Assembly: GCA_014800685.1 (NCBI GenBank)
Contig: JAAVFQ010000005.1
Span: 22,308 to 82,895 of the forward strand
Length of the DNA: 60,588 bases
From: Bacteroidales bacterium
GTDB lineage: Bacteria; Bacteroidota; Bacteroidia; Bacteroidales; Muribaculaceae
Reading direction: 5' to 3'
Below the pieces are notes generated by a model. The model saw only the letters and a list, made by a program, of their open reading frames with translations. It ran no database searches and was not told where the DNA came from. Below are positions 42,693 to 50,910 of the stretch, one piece after another. Position 1 is the first letter of the stretch. Each line of letters starts with the position of its first letter. A program made the translations under genes and the position numbers.

Positions 42693-43973
42693 ATGAAGAC
42701 CAAGAATTTCTACTGCTTAATCGCACTCGCAGCCGCTGGTATCGGTTTGAGCCAGAAAGCTGAAGCCCAGGAAACCGTCTACACGGATCAGGCAGTCACC
42801 GTCACTGAATTCACATGTGACAATTCAAACAAGTATTTCAGCAATTGGCGCCAGAACTGGTTCCTACAGTTCGGAGCAGGCGTTGACCAGCCTCTCGTAG
42901 AGCACGGCGTCGGAATGAAAGCCCCCACCCACACCATCGATAAAAAAATGATGACAGCCGTCTACAATGTCGGCGTCGGACGATGGATCTCACCATACCT
43001 CGGTCTCCGACTCAACGCACTCGGAGGTACTCTCCACTGGGACAACCCCGTTCTCGAGAGCCCCGCAAGAGGATGGACTCATGCCAACCACGTACAGCTC
43101 AATCTCGAACTCATGTGGGATATGTGCAACTCTATCGCAGGAGTGAATCCTGAGCGCCCCGTAAGCGTTATTCCCTTCATCGGTCTTGGCGGCGACTATC
43201 TCTGGGACGTAAATGACTCCTTCGGCAATCCCGCCGATGCTACCAACATCAGCCGTCGAAACATCAACAAGCCCCGCACTACCAACTGGTCACTCCCCGT
43301 CACCGCAGGTATCCAATTCCGTTTCCGTCTCTGCAAATATGTAGACTTCTTCGCTGAAGCTCGCGCATCTTTCTATGGCGACAACTGGAACCTCTGTGCT
43401 ACCGGAGACCCCATTGAAAGCAACGTACAGGCCGTGGGTGGCTTCAACATCAACTTCGGCGGCCGCGGCTGGGACACCTATAACGAATGTGCATATCTCT
43501 CACAGATAGCATCTCTCAACGGACAGGTCAATGACCTCCGCGCCGAGCTCCTCAATGCCGGTCAGGCTGTGGCAGCTCTTGAAGCTCAGCTCCCATGCCC
43601 CGAGCCTAAGGTTGTCAACAATGCAGCCGTGCAGAAAGATTGCGTCAACGCTCCTCTCATGACCACTGTACGCTTCACTATCGACAGCGCCGAGATTCTC
43701 CCCACCGAGCAGGTCAATGTCTACAATATGGCAGAATGGCTCAAGGCTAATCCCGAAGAGAAAATCAACATCGTAGGTTACGCAGACAAAGATACCGGTA
43801 CTTCCGAATACAACCTCCAGCTCTCTGAGCGTCGTGCCAATGCAGTTGCCGATGCACTCGTAAACGATTACGGCATCGACCGCAGCCGACTCAATATCAA
43901 GTATGACGGCTCTTCAGTGCAGCCCTACAGCACTAACGACTGGAACCGTATCGTAATCTTCACTCAGAAGTAA
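42693..43973 (+). CDS. OmpA family outer-membrane protein
   Basis: A 426-aa outer-membrane porin-like protein. A signal peptide (residues 1-25, KAEAQ) is followed by a beta-barrel domain (about 45-265; alternating FLQFGAGVD, YLGLRLNALGGTLHW, FIGLGGDYLW, FGGRGW). A short coiled-coil linker (about 275-300, SQIASLNGQVNDLRAELLN) leads to the C-terminal OmpA peptidoglycan-binding domain, whose signature is NIVGYADKDTGTSEYNLQLS with ERRANAVADAL. A Pro-Cys pair (LPCPEPK) lies in the linker. It is probably an abundant structural protein. A hairpin terminator follows. Confidence 0.95.
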   Translation: MKTKNFYCLIALAAAGIGLSQKAEAQETVYTDQAVTVTEFTCDNSNKYFSNWRQNWFLQFGAGVDQPLVEHGVGMKAPTHTIDKKMMTAVYNVGVGRWISPYLGLRLNALGGTLHWDNPVLESPARGWTHANHVQLNLELMWDMCNSIAGVNPERPVSVIPFIGLGGDYLWDVNDSFGNPADATNISRRNINKPRTTNWSLPVTAGIQFRFRLCKYVDFFAEARASFYGDNWNLCATGDPIESNVQAVGGFNINFGGRGWDTYNECAYLSQIASLNGQVNDLRAELLNAGQAVAALEAQLPCPEPKVVNNAAVQKDCVNAPLMTTVRFTIDSAEILPTEQVNVYNMAEWLKANPEEKINIVGYADKDTGTSEYNLQLSERRANAVADALVNDYGIDRSRLNIKYDGSSVQPYSTNDWNRIVIFTQK

Positions 43974-44022
43974 GCCGCAGTCGCGAAGACTGGTAATATA
44001 AAAATAAATCATAGACAGCGAA

Positions 44023-44048
44023 ACCGGACATCCAAATGGGTGTCCGGT
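44023..44048 (+). terminator. Terminator of ompA-like gene
   Basis: ACCGGACATCC pairs with GGGTGTCCGGT around AAAT, 50 bases after the stop. The remaining 150 bases to the gdhA promoter show no other feature. Confidence 0.7.
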
Positions 44049-44197
44049 ATTGCTCTTTTATGGTGCCTCCTGAATTTCGTGCAGGAATAGGAGATAAACC
44101 GCCCGCAGCTAAAGCTGTGACACATAGCCATTTAACGTATTTTTACCAATTCTGAGACAAAAAGAAAGAAAAATTATTAAAAAAAAACGACAGAATG

Positions 44198-44229
44198 TTT
44201 GGCCATCCCGATAAAAGGTTGTATTTTTG
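44198..44229 (+). promoter_or_regulatory. Promoter of glutamate dehydrogenase gene
   Basis: TTTG (44198-44201) and TATTTTTG (44222-44229) are 20 bases apart, followed by a leader of about 95 nt. Confidence 0.8.
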
Positions 44230-44328
44230 CAGTGAATTAAGAGGCACGAATGGCTACGACGGTCTTAGTGCTGACTGATTCGCCAGAAACTGAAATTAGT
44301 TTTAACCAATAAAATCTAAACTTCCAAC

Positions 44329-45666
44329 ATGAACATTCAAGAGATTTTAGCTAATCTTGAAGCTAAGCACCCCGGAGAGAAGGAATATCTCCAGGCCGTC
44401 AAAGAAGTACTTCTCTGCGTAGAAGAGACTTACAACCAGCATCCGGAATTCGAGAAGGCACGCATCATCGAGCGTATGGTAGAGCCCGACCGTATCTTCA
44501 CTTTCCGTGTGACCTGGGTAGACGACAAGGGTGAAGTTCAGAACAATATCGGCTATCGCGTACAGTTCAACAACGCAATCGGCCCCTACAAGGGAGGTAT
44601 CCGTTTCCACGCTTCCGTAAACCTCTCCATCCTCAAATTCCTCGGCTTCGAGCAGACTTTCAAGAACGCTCTCACCACTCTCCCCATGGGCGGTGGCAAA
44701 GGTGGTTCTGACTTCTCTCCCCGCGGTAAGAGCGATGCAGAAATCATGCGTTTCTGCCAGGCATTCGTTCTCGAGCTCTGGCGCAACCTCGGTCCCGACC
44801 GCGACGTTCCCGCAGGTGACATCGGCGTAGGTGGCCGCGAAGTAGGCTACATGTACGGTATGTACAAGAAACTCGCTCGCGAGAACACCGGTACTTTCAC
44901 CGGCAAGGGTCTTTCATTCGGTGGTAGCCGCATCCGTCCCGAGGCTACCGGCTTCGGCGCTCTCTACTTCGTTGAGAAGATGCTCGAAGACCTCAAGACT
45001 GACATCAAGGGCAAGACTATCGCTATCTCCGGCTTCGGCAACGTGGCTTGGGGTGCCGCTACCAAGGCTACTGAGCTTGGTGGTAAGGTAGTTACCATCT
45101 CCGGTCCTGACGGCTACATCTACGACCCCGCTGGTCTCGACGCTGAGAAGATCGAATATATGCTCGAACTCCGCAACTCAGGCAACGACGTTGTAGCTCC
45201 CTACGCTGACAAGTTCCCCGGCTCTACTTTCTTCGCAGGCAAGAAACCCTGGGAGCAGAAAGTGGACATCGCACTCCCCTGCGCTACTCAGAACGAGCTC
45301 GCTGAGGCTGACGCTAAGGCCCTTATCGCTAACAACGTGATGATGGTAGCTGAGGTTTCCAACATGGGTTGTACTGCTGAGGCTATCGACGCCTTCATCG
45401 CTAACAAGACTCCCTACGCTCCCGGTAAGGCTGTAAACGCCGGTGGTGTTGCCGTTTCAGGTCTTGAAATGACTCAGGACGCTGAGCACCTCCAGTGGAG
45501 CGCAGAGAAGGTTGACAGCATGCTCAAGGGCATCATGGTAGACATCCACCACAACTGTGTCGCTCACGGCACCGAGGCTGATGGCTACATCAACTACATG
45601 AAGGGCGCTAACATCGCCGGCTTCCTTAAGGTAGCTGACGCTATGCTCGGCGAGGGTATCATCTAA
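44329..45666 (+). CDS. gdhA: NAD(P)-specific glutamate dehydrogenase
   Basis: A 445-aa hexameric dehydrogenase interconverting glutamate and 2-oxoglutarate plus ammonia, the main ammonium-assimilation route in Bacteroidales. The catalytic motif is LPMGGGKGGSDFSPRGKSD with the active Lys, and VGGREVGYMYGMYK plus GSRIRPEATGFGALYFVEKM follow. The Rossmann motif SGFGNVAWGAATKA binds the coenzyme. Length is typical for the bacterial 50-kDa class, which is usually NADP-dependent. The coding strand is rich in preferred codons, consistent with high expression. The stop is followed by a palindromic terminator. Confidence 0.97.
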   Translation: MNIQEILANLEAKHPGEKEYLQAVKEVLLCVEETYNQHPEFEKARIIERMVEPDRIFTFRVTWVDDKGEVQNNIGYRVQFNNAIGPYKGGIRFHASVNLSILKFLGFEQTFKNALTTLPMGGGKGGSDFSPRGKSDAEIMRFCQAFVLELWRNLGPDRDVPAGDIGVGGREVGYMYGMYKKLARENTGTFTGKGLSFGGSRIRPEATGFGALYFVEKMLEDLKTDIKGKTIAISGFGNVAWGAATKATELGGKVVTISGPDGYIYDPAGLDAEKIEYMLELRNSGNDVVAPYADKFPGSTFFAGKKPWEQKVDIALPCATQNELAEADAKALIANNVMMVAEVSNMGCTAEAIDAFIANKTPYAPGKAVNAGGVAVSGLEMTQDAEHLQWSAEKVDSMLKGIMVDIHHNCVAHGTEADGYINYMKGANIAGFLKVADAMLGEGII

Positions 45667-45697
45667 TAGATAATTTCTATTATCCCTCATATTACTC

Positions 45698-45851
45698 AGA
45701 GGGTGTGTCAAAATTTGTATTTTGACACACCCTCTTAGGTTTGTAAGAATAGGCCATCTGCAAGGCGCTGAGGCTGAAGGGAGCATACCAACGTATGTAA
45801 CCGAAGCCGAATGGCGTAAGCAACGCCGCAGGTGGCCTATTATGACATACC
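45698..45851. repeat. Composite palindromic repeat, terminator of gdhA
   Basis: AGAGGGTGTGTCAAAAT and ATTTTGACACACCCTCT form a perfect palindrome (45698-45735) that should terminate gdhA. It is followed by about 115 bases bounded by AATAGGCCATCTGC and GCAGGTGGCCTATT (one mismatch inverted repeats), with inner hairpins GGCGT/ACGCC and CATAC/GTATG. The whole unit recurs inverted at 25892-26056. Confidence 0.8.
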
Positions 45852-45897
45852 GACTCTCACTTTGATTGCGTTGTGGGAATTACGGTGCTCCGGGGGA

Positions 45898-45993
45898 ATG
45901 GTCGTTTTTGGGTATTGCGGAAGTTGTGGAGGCTGTGGGTATTGCGGAGGTTGCGGAAGTTGCGGAGCGTGCATATTAAAATGCCGACATTAA
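45898..45993 (+). CDS. Candidate 31-aa (Gly-X-Cys)7 micropeptide
   Basis: An ATG-initiated frame encodes MVVF followed by seven consecutive Gly-X-Cys triplets (GYC GSC GGC GYC GGC GSC GAC) and ILKCRH, with eight Cys in all. Gly and Cys codons vary mainly at third positions. The DNA itself is a 27-base tandem duplication, so a simple repeat that happens to be open is the alternative. GGGGGA lies directly before the ATG, too close for a good ribosome-binding site, and there is no clear promoter. I do not recognise the peptide. Confidence 0.25.
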   Translation: MVVFGYCGSCGGCGYCGGCGSCGACILKCRH

Positions 45994-46048
45994 AATCAAC
46001 AGGACCTTTTTCAGACGAATACTATTCTAACTTGTGTGTCTCCGTGGT

Positions 46049-46109
46049 CTAATGGAATATGTAATGCCGCAAATGGACATATTTGGCATATTCTCTTACG
46101 AACCATTAG
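46049..46109 (+). other. Long-range hairpin of unknown role
   Basis: CTAATGG (46049-46055) and CCATTAG (46103-46109) enclose a second stem of ATGCC with GGCAT. It resembles neither a tRNA nor a terminator. With the adjoining 8-bp tandem repeat it occupies the leader side of the ABM-domain gene. Confidence 0.35.
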
Positions 46110-46152
46110 TGCTTTAAGAGCGTTTGATAGGTGGATAATGACTCTTTTGTCA

Positions 46153-46181
46153 TATTAGAATATTAGAATATTAGAATATTA
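46153..46181. repeat. Tandem 8-bp repeat (TATTAGAA)
   Basis: Three and a half copies of TATTAGAA end 12 bases before the ABM-domain start codon. Slippage here could change leader length, but no promoter element is included. Confidence 0.6.
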
Positions 46182-46193
46182 AAAATTACAATT

Positions 46194-46469
46194 ATGATAA
46201 GACTGAATTGCTTCATTCGCGTTAGCGAAGAGAATAGGACAGCCGTTCTTGAAGCGGCAAAAACGCTGACAGCAGCCTCTATTGAACAGGATGGCTGCGT
46301 GGCTTACGATATTTTTGAAAGCGCAACTCGCCCCGATGTTCTTTTGATTTGCGAAACATGGCGCGATCAGGCAGCTCTTGATGCCCATAGCGCTTCAGAG
46401 GTGTTTAAGGTTGAGGCCGGCAAGATGCATGAGCTTGCTGAAATGAAACTTGAGAAGTTTGAATTCTAA
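46194..46469 (+). CDS. Antibiotic biosynthesis monooxygenase (ABM) domain protein
   Basis: A 91-aa ferredoxin-like alpha+beta barrel of the ABM/YgiN family. The N-terminal strand IRLNCFIRVSEENRTAVLEA, the GCVAYDIFESATRP turn and the HSASEVFKVEAGKM helix match the family. Members include quinol monooxygenases and heme- or stress-related proteins; the name does not imply antibiotic synthesis. It is a complete cytoplasmic protein, convergent with the next gene across a perfect terminator. Confidence 0.88.
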   Translation: MIRLNCFIRVSEENRTAVLEAAKTLTAASIEQDGCVAYDIFESATRPDVLLICETWRDQAALDAHSASEVFKVEAGKMHELAEMKLEKFEF

Positions 46470-46505
46470 TTTGCCAAAACGCCTTTCAACACGTAAGGAA
46501 TTGCA

Positions 46506-46545
46506 AAAGCGTCTGTGTCACGATAAGCTATGACACAGACGCTTT
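46506..46545. terminator. Perfect 15-bp bidirectional terminator
   Basis: AAAGCGTCTGTGTCA pairs exactly with TGACACAGACGCTTT around a 10-base loop, with A/T flanks, between convergent genes. Confidence 0.9.
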
Positions 46546-46572
46546 GTTATTCTTATTTATGCCTCTTCAGGC

Positions 46573-47136
46573 TTATGGATTAAAGTCGAAGTGAACAGTA
46601 AGACCCTCTACATACAAGCCCACTAAGCCTGAATAGCCATCTTTTAAAGTATAGGACGTATCGCTCCATTCATAGCGTTGCATACAGAAAGAGGTTGCGG
46701 TCTTCAGAAAGGCATTTAACGATGCTGTATTGGGGAAAGTAATAGTTGAACCATAAAAGTTGCTGGCATCCTCGTCTGCGATTAGGGTAACTATAATGCC
46801 GTTTTTCTCATATTTACGAGTCGGGACTTCTACCTCCTCAGGCTCATCAGTTCCTAATGTGATGGTACCTGTGCCTTTTTCAATCAATTTAAAGCCCATG
46901 GCTGAAAGACCTGTGACATCCTTACAAGCCACTAAATAGCCACTGAATCCCATCTCTTTATAAGCTCGCACAAAGGTTTTCAGCGAGAATCCTTCGGGGA
47001 GTGAGGAAGAGGGTTGGGCGGCTTGGGCAGTTTGCGAAGCAGACTGACCGGCGCAGGAGGCTGCTTCTGCAGCGAAAGAGCTTGCAGGGCGTGACGCTGC
47101 AAGCACAATCAAAAGGGGATAAATAAAATGTTTCAT
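46573..47136 (-). CDS. Exported protein of unknown function
   Basis: A 187-aa protein I do not recognise. The ATG at 47136 begins a signal peptide (MKHFIYPLLIVLAASRPASS, cleaved near FAAEA); the frame is open 14 codons further up. A Ser/Ala/Gln linker leads to a folded part (about 55-187) with an alternating strand pattern: MGFKLIEKGTGTITLG, NGIIVTLIADEDASNFYGST and GYSGLVGLYVEGLTVHFDFN. No catalytic signature is visible. It is the last gene of the minus-strand run after the alkD-like gene and may be cotranscribed with it. Confidence 0.75.
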   Translation of the reverse strand: MKHFIYPLLIVLAASRPASSFAAEAASCAGQSASQTAQAAQPSSSLPEGFSLKTFVRAYKEMGFSGYLVACKDVTGLSAMGFKLIEKGTGTITLGTDEPEEVEVPTRKYEKNGIIVTLIADEDASNFYGSTITFPNTASLNAFLKTATSFCMQRYEWSDTSYTLKDGYSGLVGLYVEGLTVHFDFNP

Positions 47137-47196
47137 GGAATATAGGAATAAAATAAATAGACAATTTAGGCGTGCCAACTTAGAGTATGATTACTC

Positions 47197-47613
47197 TTAA
47201 TTTTCAAGATGGCGTTTGAGTACGCGTGCCGTATAGCTGCCAAAGCTTCCGGAGGATTCATTATTTGAATCCTCCAGAGCCTCAGCTATACGTTCCGGAT
47301 GCGACATACGCTTCAGCAATCGGAAAGCGAGCATATCCGCCTCTTCCACGCTCTGCACGTCAGCCGCAAGTCTTAAAGCCTCTTCATGCGTCATAGCATC
47401 GGCATCAAAGAGGTAGCAGGCGAGCAGGCGGCTCTCACGACACTCCTTTTCGGTCCACAATTTACGGGCCAGAACGTCGTCAGTACCTATCTCTCTGGCG
47501 ATTGAGGCTATCTGAGGCACGTTGAGTCCATAGACTCTCGGACACGGACAGCCGGCTTTCTTCACGGCATCTGCAAGGACACCATTGCGCAGTGCGAAAA
47601 ATCGTTTGTGCAT
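47197..47613 (-). CDS. Short AlkD-like HEAT-repeat protein
   Basis: A 138-aa protein resembling the DNA alkylation repair (AlkD) HEAT-repeat family. Matching segments are RFFALRNGVLADAVKKAG, YGLNVPQIASIAREIGTD and RKLWTEKECRESRLLACYLF. AlkD proteins of about 220-230 residues have five or six HEAT repeats; this one keeps about three, so the DNA-binding groove may be incomplete. Whether it excises alkylated bases is doubtful. It follows the dipeptidyl peptidase gene by 15 bases, suggesting one operon. Confidence 0.78.
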   Translation of the reverse strand: MHKRFFALRNGVLADAVKKAGCPCPRVYGLNVPQIASIAREIGTDDVLARKLWTEKECRESRLLACYLFDADAMTHEEALRLAADVQSVEEADMLAFRLLKRMSHPERIAEALEDSNNESSGSFGSYTARVLKRHLEN

Positions 47614-47628
47614 CTTTAACTATTAAAT

Positions 47629-49656
47629 TTATTCTACGGGGAGTACTGACCAGTCACGACCCAGACGAAGCATCTGGTCGGTATAGTCTTCCGTATACTC
47701 TATTTTCACGTCGATTATGTTGCCATTGTCATCATAGACGGCTACATACTCGGGATTGATAAATCCTCTGTAAGGAGGAATGTTAAGACCTGCATAGCGG
47801 TCAAGAATCTCTTTATGGAGTTTGGGGTCTACCTTTACGCCATATTTCTGTACAAGCTTGTTGCCCGCTTCGTAGTCGCCTTCGCTCTTAATGCGCTGAA
47901 TTTCGCCGAGAAGCTGGCCGATAAGCTCGCGCACCTTTGCATAATCATTGATTTTAACAAAGGTCTTGCCATTCTTTTTGACCACTTCCATAGCCTTATT
48001 CTTCTTGCTATGGTCAAGCACCCAGGCCGCAATGAGCTGACGGTTGCGCATGTGAGCCTCCTCGACATCCTTACCCGGTTCAATACGATTGAGCTGAGTC
48101 ATAAGGCCGTTCATCATATACTTGTAATATTCGGCCTTATAAGCGTCAGGATTGTCCAGCACCCCGATCTCGAGCAGTTTGGGGTCAGCAAGATAATAAA
48201 GGGCAAAGAGGTCTGCACGCGCCTCTTCAAGAGTAGCACCGTTCTCCTTGAGGGCATCGGGGTCTACACCGGGAAGCAGCTGGCCGGAGGCATGACCGAG
48301 ACATTCGTGAAGGTCTGTATGGAGCATATCTGTTATGTAGAGATACTTATCAAGAAGATCGCTCGTAGCCTTGTCTATCACAAACTCTTCATTGAAGCCA
48401 TTCCCCTTGGAGGCTTCGGCGTATGCCTCAGTGATATTTTCAAGAGTGACAGACTTGCTGCCGTGGGCTGCACGAATCCAGGCAGAGTTGGGGAGGTTGA
48501 TGCCGATGGCGCAAGCGGGGAAGGCGTCGCCGGCGAGCATGGCGGCTGTGATGACCTTAGCCGATACGCCCTTCACGTTAGGCTTGCGGAAACGGGGATC
48601 TACGGGAGAATGATCCTCAAACCACTGGGCGTTAGAAGCAATCGCCTCCGTGCGCTTTGATGAGGGGACATCCTTGAAGTTGACGTATGACTCCCATGAG
48701 CCGGTCATGCCCAGAGGGTCGTTGTAGCTCTCGATGAAGCCATTGACGAAGTCCACATCAGAGGCAGTGTCTTCGGCCCAGAGGATAGAGTATTCGTCGA
48801 AGAGGCGGAGATCGCCGGTGATATAGAAATCAATAAGCTTGGTGATATACTCTTTCTGAGCATCATTGTCGGCAACCTGCTTGGCCTTGTCAAGCCAATA
48901 GATTATCTTGGCAATGGCCGGTCCGTAGAGTCCATCCACATTATAATGAAGCTCCGTGATCTTGCCATCTTTCTTGACCACCTTTGAGTTGAGGCCATAC
49001 GAGATGGGCGTGGCGTCGGCAGGATTCTTGAGCGCGTTGTAATACTCTTCCACCTCGGCCTGAGTGACTCCGTCATAGAGATTGCCGGCAGAAGTAGCGA
49101 TAACGTCCTGCGAACCATCCTGATTCACTTTTTTAGCCATCACGGTGGGATCGAAAATCACCGGAAGCAGCACAGCCATCATCTCGTCCTTAGTCTGTCC
49201 TTCGAGCAGGGGAAGAGTGGCCGGATCAAGAGCATTCACCTGTGCTACGAAGAAATCCTGAGAGAACTCCGGAGCATACTTGTCATTGCTGTAATGATGG
49301 TGAAGGCCATTGCCAAACCATACCTGCTTGAGATATTTCTCGAAAGCCTTGAAGTCTTTAGAGTCTTTGTCTCCTTTATAAGAGGTATAGATATTTTCCA
49401 GCAGATGACGTATCTGGAGATTATGGCGTCCATTCTGGTCCCAGATGATGTCGCGTCCGGCCTGCGCGGCCTGCGTGAGATAATAGAGCATCTGCTTCTG
49501 ATTGAGCGGAAGATTGGCGAAGCCGGGCACTTCATATCGAAGCACCTCTATGTCGGCGAAATTGTCGACATGATAATTGAAATTGGGATCTTGCACGGCC
49601 GATGCGGAGAAAATAGTCATCGCACTCAGGGCAATTCCCGGGATAATTTTTTTCAT
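47629..49656 (-). CDS. Dipeptidyl peptidase III (M49 family), exported
   Basis: A 675-aa zinc exopeptidase that removes dipeptides from the N-terminus of short peptides. The M49 zinc motif HECLGH (about residue 448) and the second ligand motif EEARAD (about 475) are both intact. A signal peptide (residues 1-20, FSASA) suggests a periplasmic location. Family-specific WFGNGLHHHYSNDK near residue 115 supports the call. The protein length is in line with Bacteroidetes DPP III. It sits within a minus-strand run between rlmI-like and alkD-like genes. Confidence 0.93.
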   Translation of the reverse strand: MKKIIPGIALSAMTIFSASAVQDPNFNYHVDNFADIEVLRYEVPGFANLPLNQKQMLYYLTQAAQAGRDIIWDQNGRHNLQIRHLLENIYTSYKGDKDSKDFKAFEKYLKQVWFGNGLHHHYSNDKYAPEFSQDFFVAQVNALDPATLPLLEGQTKDEMMAVLLPVIFDPTVMAKKVNQDGSQDVIATSAGNLYDGVTQAEVEEYYNALKNPADATPISYGLNSKVVKKDGKITELHYNVDGLYGPAIAKIIYWLDKAKQVADNDAQKEYITKLIDFYITGDLRLFDEYSILWAEDTASDVDFVNGFIESYNDPLGMTGSWESYVNFKDVPSSKRTEAIASNAQWFEDHSPVDPRFRKPNVKGVSAKVITAAMLAGDAFPACAIGINLPNSAWIRAAHGSKSVTLENITEAYAEASKGNGFNEEFVIDKATSDLLDKYLYITDMLHTDLHECLGHASGQLLPGVDPDALKENGATLEEARADLFALYYLADPKLLEIGVLDNPDAYKAEYYKYMMNGLMTQLNRIEPGKDVEEAHMRNRQLIAAWVLDHSKKNKAMEVVKKNGKTFVKINDYAKVRELIGQLLGEIQRIKSEGDYEAGNKLVQKYGVKVDPKLHKEILDRYAGLNIPPYRGFINPEYVAVYDDNGNIIDVKIEYTEDYTDQMLRLGRDWSVLPVE

Positions 49657-49707
49657 GGTGTATAATATGATTGTAGATTATTTTCAGAAAGCATTCCTTG
49701 GTCTGCC

Positions 49708-50910
49708 TTATTCCACATATAGCACCAGACCCTTGAGATATTCACCTTCAGGATGAGAGAAGTCTACCGGGTGGTCGGCAGGCTGCGTCAGCTGGTGCAG
49801 GATTCTCACACGGCGTCCCGACTGGGCGGCAGCTGTGAAGACGGCCATACGAAACATCTCTTTGGTCACCACTTGCGAGCAACTGAATGTGAATAGTATG
49901 CCGCCGGGCGCTATCTTTTCAAACGCCTTGGCATTCAGACGGCGGTAGCCGAGCAGACCCCTCTTTAGAGCATTGCGATGCTTGGCGAAAGCCGGAGGAT
50001 CAAGGACTATCAGGTCATACTCATCCTTCTTCATCTCGGAGAGGAAGCGGAAGGCATCCGTGGCCTCCGTGCGATGACGGGGGTCGCCGGGAAAGTTGAG
50101 CGCTATGTTGGCATCTGTGAGCGCGGCAGCTTTTGCCGAAGAGTCCACAGAGACTACACTTTCCGCTCCTCCTCGCATACCATAGACAGAGAAGCCGCCG
50201 GTATAGCAGAAGAGATTAAGGAACCTGCGCCCCTTGGCAAACTTTTCCAGCAGGGCACGGTTATCCCTCTGGTCGATGAAGAATCCGGTTTTCTGGCCAC
50301 GCAGCCAGTCGATATTGAATTTCAGGCCATTTTCCGTAGCGATGTTGCCATCATAATTCCCTATGAGATATTCATTCTGAGGGTCAAGCATAGCCTTATA
50401 GGGAAGGGTGGTCTCGCTCTTGTAGTAGACGTTACGGATATGGGCTCCCGAAAGTTGAGTCAGTTCGGAGGCAATGACATCCCGCGCGAAGTGCATACCG
50501 GGAGAATGAGCTTGCATCACGGCAGTGTTGCCATAGATATCCACGACGAGTCCTGGAAGGAAGTCACCCTCACCATGCACCAGTCGATAGCAGTCTGTGA
50601 GGCGTTCGGGATTATGGAAGTCGGCTAGTCCGAGCGTGCGCCGCAGACGCAATGCCTCTTCAAGACGGCGGCGAAAAAAATCCTCCGATAGAGAAGCGAC
50701 ACCAAATTCAAGCATTCTCACGGCAATGCTGCCTATCTGATAATGCCCGACACCTACGGTTACATTTCCGGCTGTCACCACAGCCACACAGTCCCCCTCC
50801 TCTATGCCATCATCCATTGACGCGATGGCTCCTGAAAACACCCAGGGATGGCGTCGGCCAAGCGACTCCTCCTTGCCGGGCTTGAGTCTTATAGTCTTCA
50901 ATTCGTTCAC
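49708..50910 (-). CDS. rlmI: 23S rRNA methyltransferase, RlmI-like
   Basis: A 400-aa class I SAM-dependent methyltransferase of the RlmI/RlmK family. An N-terminal PUA domain (residues 1-80; LGRRHPWVFSGAIASMDDGI) is followed by an EEHUD-like region and the Rossmann methyltransferase. Key motifs are GQKTGFFIDQRDNR, FLNLFCYTGGFSVYGMRGGA, the DPPAF catalytic segment and FTFSCSQVVTKEMF. It probably makes m5C on 23S rRNA, as E. coli RlmI does. It starts at GTG 50910 and overlaps the rseP stop by 3 bases, so translation is coupled. Confidence 0.9.
   Translation of the reverse strand: MNELKTIRLKPGKEESLGRRHPWVFSGAIASMDDGIEEGDCVAVVTAGNVTVGVGHYQIGSIAVRMLEFGVASLSEDFFRRRLEEALRLRRTLGLADFHNPERLTDCYRLVHGEGDFLPGLVVDIYGNTAVMQAHSPGMHFARDVIASELTQLSGAHIRNVYYKSETTLPYKAMLDPQNEYLIGNYDGNIATENGLKFNIDWLRGQKTGFFIDQRDNRALLEKFAKGRRFLNLFCYTGGFSVYGMRGGAESVVSVDSSAKAAALTDANIALNFPGDPRHRTEATDAFRFLSEMKKDEYDLIVLDPPAFAKHRNALKRGLLGYRRLNAKAFEKIAPGGILFTFSCSQVVTKEMFRMAVFTAAAQSGRRVRILHQLTQPADHPVDFSHPEGEYLKGLVLYVE

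Noticed and set aside
46041..46112. tRNA-like stretch (TCCGTGGTCTAATGG) before the ABM-domain gene
   Set aside because: It resembles a D-arm, but there is no T-arm (TTCRA) or matching acceptor stem; it is better described as a nested hairpin.
46153..46181. CRISPR-like tandem repeat
   Set aside because: The units are 8 bp with no spacers; it is a simple tandem repeat.
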